From the NCBI GenBank assembly GCA_903938075.1, contig CAJABS010000035.1, positions 1 to 7,506 on the forward strand: DNA of 7,506 bases, written 5' to 3'. The notes under the pieces were generated by a model. It saw only the letters and a list, made by a program, of their open reading frames with translations, was not told where the DNA came from and did not search any database. The stretch's first letter is position 1; every line of letters begins with the position of its first letter. The stretch comes from an uncultured Chloroflexota bacterium (GTDB lineage: Bacteria > Chloroflexota > Limnocylindria > Limnocylindrales > Limnocylindraceae). Of this stretch, positions 6,121 through 7,506 are shown piece by piece. A program made the position numbers and the translations under genes.

Positions 6121-6148
6121 TTGAATGCGCCCCTTGCGGCGGTATAGG
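6121..6148 (+). promoter_or_regulatory. Candidate sigma70-type promoter of holA
   Basis: TTGAAT (6121-6126, 4 of 6 to TTGACA) and TATAGG (6143-6148, 4 of 6 to TATAAT) are separated by 16 bp. A start near 6155 would give a leader of about 30 nt containing the Shine-Dalgarno AGGA (6175-6178). It would make holA independent of comEC, from which it is separated by the opposing lipoprotein gene. Confidence 0.4.
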
Positions 6149-6185
6149 CAGAGGTCCACCCCATCCCACGCGCTAGGATCCGCCC

Positions 6186-7238
6186 ATGGGAACGGCACCG
6201 ATCCTCCTAGCCTGGGGCGACGACCTCCTCCTCATCGAAGAGGCGGTGGCGGCGCTGGGCGCCCGCATGGCCGCCGAGGACCCCATGGGGGGCGGGCTCC
6301 CCGAGAAGGTGCGCCTCAAGGCCGAAGGGCGGGGCTCTGGCGACGGGGCTGAGGTGCTCGGCGAGCTGCGTCGCCGGCTCGGCACGGGCGGCCTCTTCGG
6401 AGGTGGATCGCTCATGGTCGTCGCTGGCGCAGGCCGCCTCGGGCGCACCAAAGACCTGCGCGCCAACCTCACCGACACCCTCGCCAACATGGCACCGGGC
6501 AACGGCGTCGTCTTGGTTGATCAGCGCGCGCGTCGCCCAAACCTCAAGGGGATGCGCCCCGACGGGCCAGGCGAGCTTGGCTTGTTGGTGCAAGATCGTG
6601 GCGGCAGCATCGTCCCGTGTATCTCACCTGGCCCAGGCGAGTTGGCATCGTGGTTGCTGGCGCGCGCGAAGAGCGCCGGCCGCGAGATTGCTGGTGATGC
6701 GGCGAAGTCGATCGCCGAGCGACTCGGTGCCGAAGTGCGCGAGCCTGACCTTGATCGCAGTGGAATTCGCATGACTGCGGTGGTGGAGCTCGAGAAGTTG
6801 ATGCTCGCGATTCCTACTGGGCCAATCTCGTTGCGTGCCGTTGATGCACTCGTTGCCGATCGCGGCGTTGGCTCACTCTTTGCCTTTGCCGACGCAATCG
6901 TGTCGCGCAGTGGCACGCTCGTGTCAAAGCACCTGCTACGTGCGGTCAGTGAGCCAGGGCCAATGGTCGTGGCAACGCTGCATCGCAAGATGCGCGACCT
7001 TGCACAGATTCACGGTGCAACTGTTGTTGAGGGTGCCTCGGTTGCTACTGCCGCTCGCACCATTGGAATGCATGAGTTCCCCGCCGGCAAGCTTGCCGAG
7101 GCGGCACGAAAGTGGAGCAGCACAGAGATCGCCGACGCAATCAATGGCCTTGTTGAGTTGGATGCAATTAGTAAAGGTGACGGCGAGCGGGCCTGGGGCC
7201 CGGCGCTGACTCGCTGGAGCGCTGCGCGCATTCGCTAA
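6186..7238 (+). CDS. holA: DNA polymerase III subunit delta
   Basis: The delta subunit opens the beta sliding clamp as part of the clamp-loader complex at the replication fork. The 350-residue length is normal. The N-terminal degenerate AAA+ domain (about 1-150) shows the family opening 'LLAWGDDLLLIEEAV' and the 'GGLFGGGSLMVVAGAGRL' strand near 68-85. Next come 'ELASWLLARAKSAGREI' around 150-166 and 'AVVELEKLMLAIPTGPISL' around 199-217. The C-terminal collar domain has 'KHLLRAVSEPGPMVVATLHRKMRDLAQIHGA', and its ending matches the family helices (KLAEAARKW ... LVELDAISKGDGE). The lack of a Walker A motif is normal for this subunit. AGGA lies 7 nt before the ATG, supporting the start. The position after comEC fits a widely seen gene order. 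The first 400 bp reach over 80 percent G+C in places and the second half is about 57-65 percent. Confidence 0.88.
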   Translation: MGTAPILLAWGDDLLLIEEAVAALGARMAAEDPMGGGLPEKVRLKAEGRGSGDGAEVLGELRRRLGTGGLFGGGSLMVVAGAGRLGRTKDLRANLTDTLANMAPGNGVVLVDQRARRPNLKGMRPDGPGELGLLVQDRGGSIVPCISPGPGELASWLLARAKSAGREIAGDAAKSIAERLGAEVREPDLDRSGIRMTAVVELEKLMLAIPTGPISLRAVDALVADRGVGSLFAFADAIVSRSGTLVSKHLLRAVSEPGPMVVATLHRKMRDLAQIHGATVVEGASVATAARTIGMHEFPAGKLAEAARKWSSTEIADAINGLVELDAISKGDGERAWGPALTRWSAARIR

Positions 7239-7263
7239 CGCAGCGCTCCGAGCGTGTCGTTAG
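7235..7263. terminator. Hairpin between convergent holA and MFS gene
   Basis: CTAACG (7235-7240, including the holA TAA stop) pairs with CGTTAG (7258-7263). A second stem, GCGCT (7243-7247) with AGCGT (7251-7255, one G-U), sits inside across the CCG loop, with a 2x2 mismatch between the stems. The whole 26-bp gap between the convergent stops is thus one imperfect hairpin and may end transcription from both sides. No U-run is present. Confidence 0.45.
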
Positions 7264-7264
7264 A

Positions 7265-7506
7265 TCAGCCTTCGCGCTTCTCCGGTACGCCCTGCAGCAG
7301 GTACCAGCCCACGAGCATCGTCGCGAGCAGGGTCAGCAAGCCGACCGTGTACGCGCCGTTGCCGAGCACTGGGAAGAGGAAGAAGATCGTGGCGCCATAG
7401 AGCAAGCCGCCGATCACCTGCGAACCCTTGCCGACCAAGCCGTAGAGGCCGTAGAACTCACCGAGCTGCTTCGGTGGTGAGAGGCGGTACATGAGGATTC
7501 GGTCAG
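7265..7506 (-). CDS. MFS transporter, UMF1-like, C-terminal fragment (5' end outside window)
   Basis: The last 80 codons of a gene running off the right edge are visible; the ATG at 7490-7492 is internal, since the frame continues upstream as ...DRIL. The 'DRILMYRLSPPKQLGEFYGLYGLVGK' segment resembles the cytoplasmic loop of UMF1-type (Atg22-like) major facilitator proteins, where 'SRSLMARL.P....EFFGFY...GK' is usual. Two hydrophobic helices follow: IGGLLYGATIFFLFPVLG and a second, YTVGLLTLLATMLVGWYLLQ. A short charged tail, GVPEKREG, ends the protein. The last two membrane helices of such transporters are expected here. The substrate is unknown. The gene converges on holA with 26 bp between stops. 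Confidence 0.78.
   Translation of the reverse strand, partial: DRILMYRLSPPKQLGEFYGLYGLVGKGSQVIGGLLYGATIFFLFPVLGNGAYTVGLLTLLATMLVGWYLLQGVPEKREG

Noticed and set aside
6061..6198. N-terminal extension of the lipoprotein frame to 6198
   Set aside because: It would bury the signal peptide 46 residues inside the protein, would overlap the holA start, and the -10 element fits the ATG at 6060.
7085..7098. 14-bp perfect palindrome CGGCAAGCTTGCCG in holA
   Set aside because: It has no loop, lies within conserved coding sequence for PAGKLAEA, and has no sign of a regulatory role; coincidence is likely.

Overview
The window is about 7.5 kb of GC-rich bacterial chromosome, roughly 60-65 percent G+C by line counts, with one clearly AT-richer patch near 5575-6125. 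It is mostly ordinary housekeeping and competence DNA. It carries the 3' end of leuS, an F420-type luciferase-like oxidoreductase, comEA-comEC, holA and the end of a UMF1-like MFS transporter. F420-type enzymes together with a leuS / comEA / comEC / holA neighbourhood fit Chloroflexota or Actinomycetota. I lean towards a freshwater or soil Chloroflexota lineage, but this is inference from gene content and not a proven placement.

Layout from left to right: the leuS 3' end (+, cut by the window edge) converges on a small membrane-anchored protein of unknown function (-, 616-1242), with a strong GC hairpin between them. A roughly 130-bp divergent intergenic region holds an 8-bp inverted repeat and a consensus Shine-Dalgarno. 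It leads into the LLM-class oxidoreductase (+, 1374-2312), which is followed by a terminator-like hairpin. comEA (2376-3020) and comEC (3017-5602) overlap by 4 bp (GTGA) and form a translationally coupled DNA-uptake operon. An AT-rich, oppositely oriented lipoprotein gene (5674-6060) sits between comEC and holA. holA (6186-7238), the clamp-loader delta subunit, then converges on the C-terminal end of an MFS transporter that runs off the right edge.

ComEA (membrane-anchored DNA receptor) and ComEC (transmembrane DNA channel with a metallo-beta-lactamase-like domain) act together in uptake of single-stranded DNA. LeuS and HolA are core translation and replication proteins that often neighbour com genes. 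The LLM oxidoreductase and the two orphan membrane or lipoprotein genes have no visible functional link to them.

No new multi-gene system is evident. The points most worth checking are the AT-rich lipoprotein island with an apparently leaderless promoter, and a pair of long perfect hairpins inside the comEC reading frame. These hairpins lie exactly where the conserved metallo-beta-lactamase domain ends and an unusual tail of about 75 residues begins. The only stretches without a gene are short intergenic regions, the longest about 130 bp. No tRNA, rRNA, CRISPR array, insertion sequence or origin was recognised.
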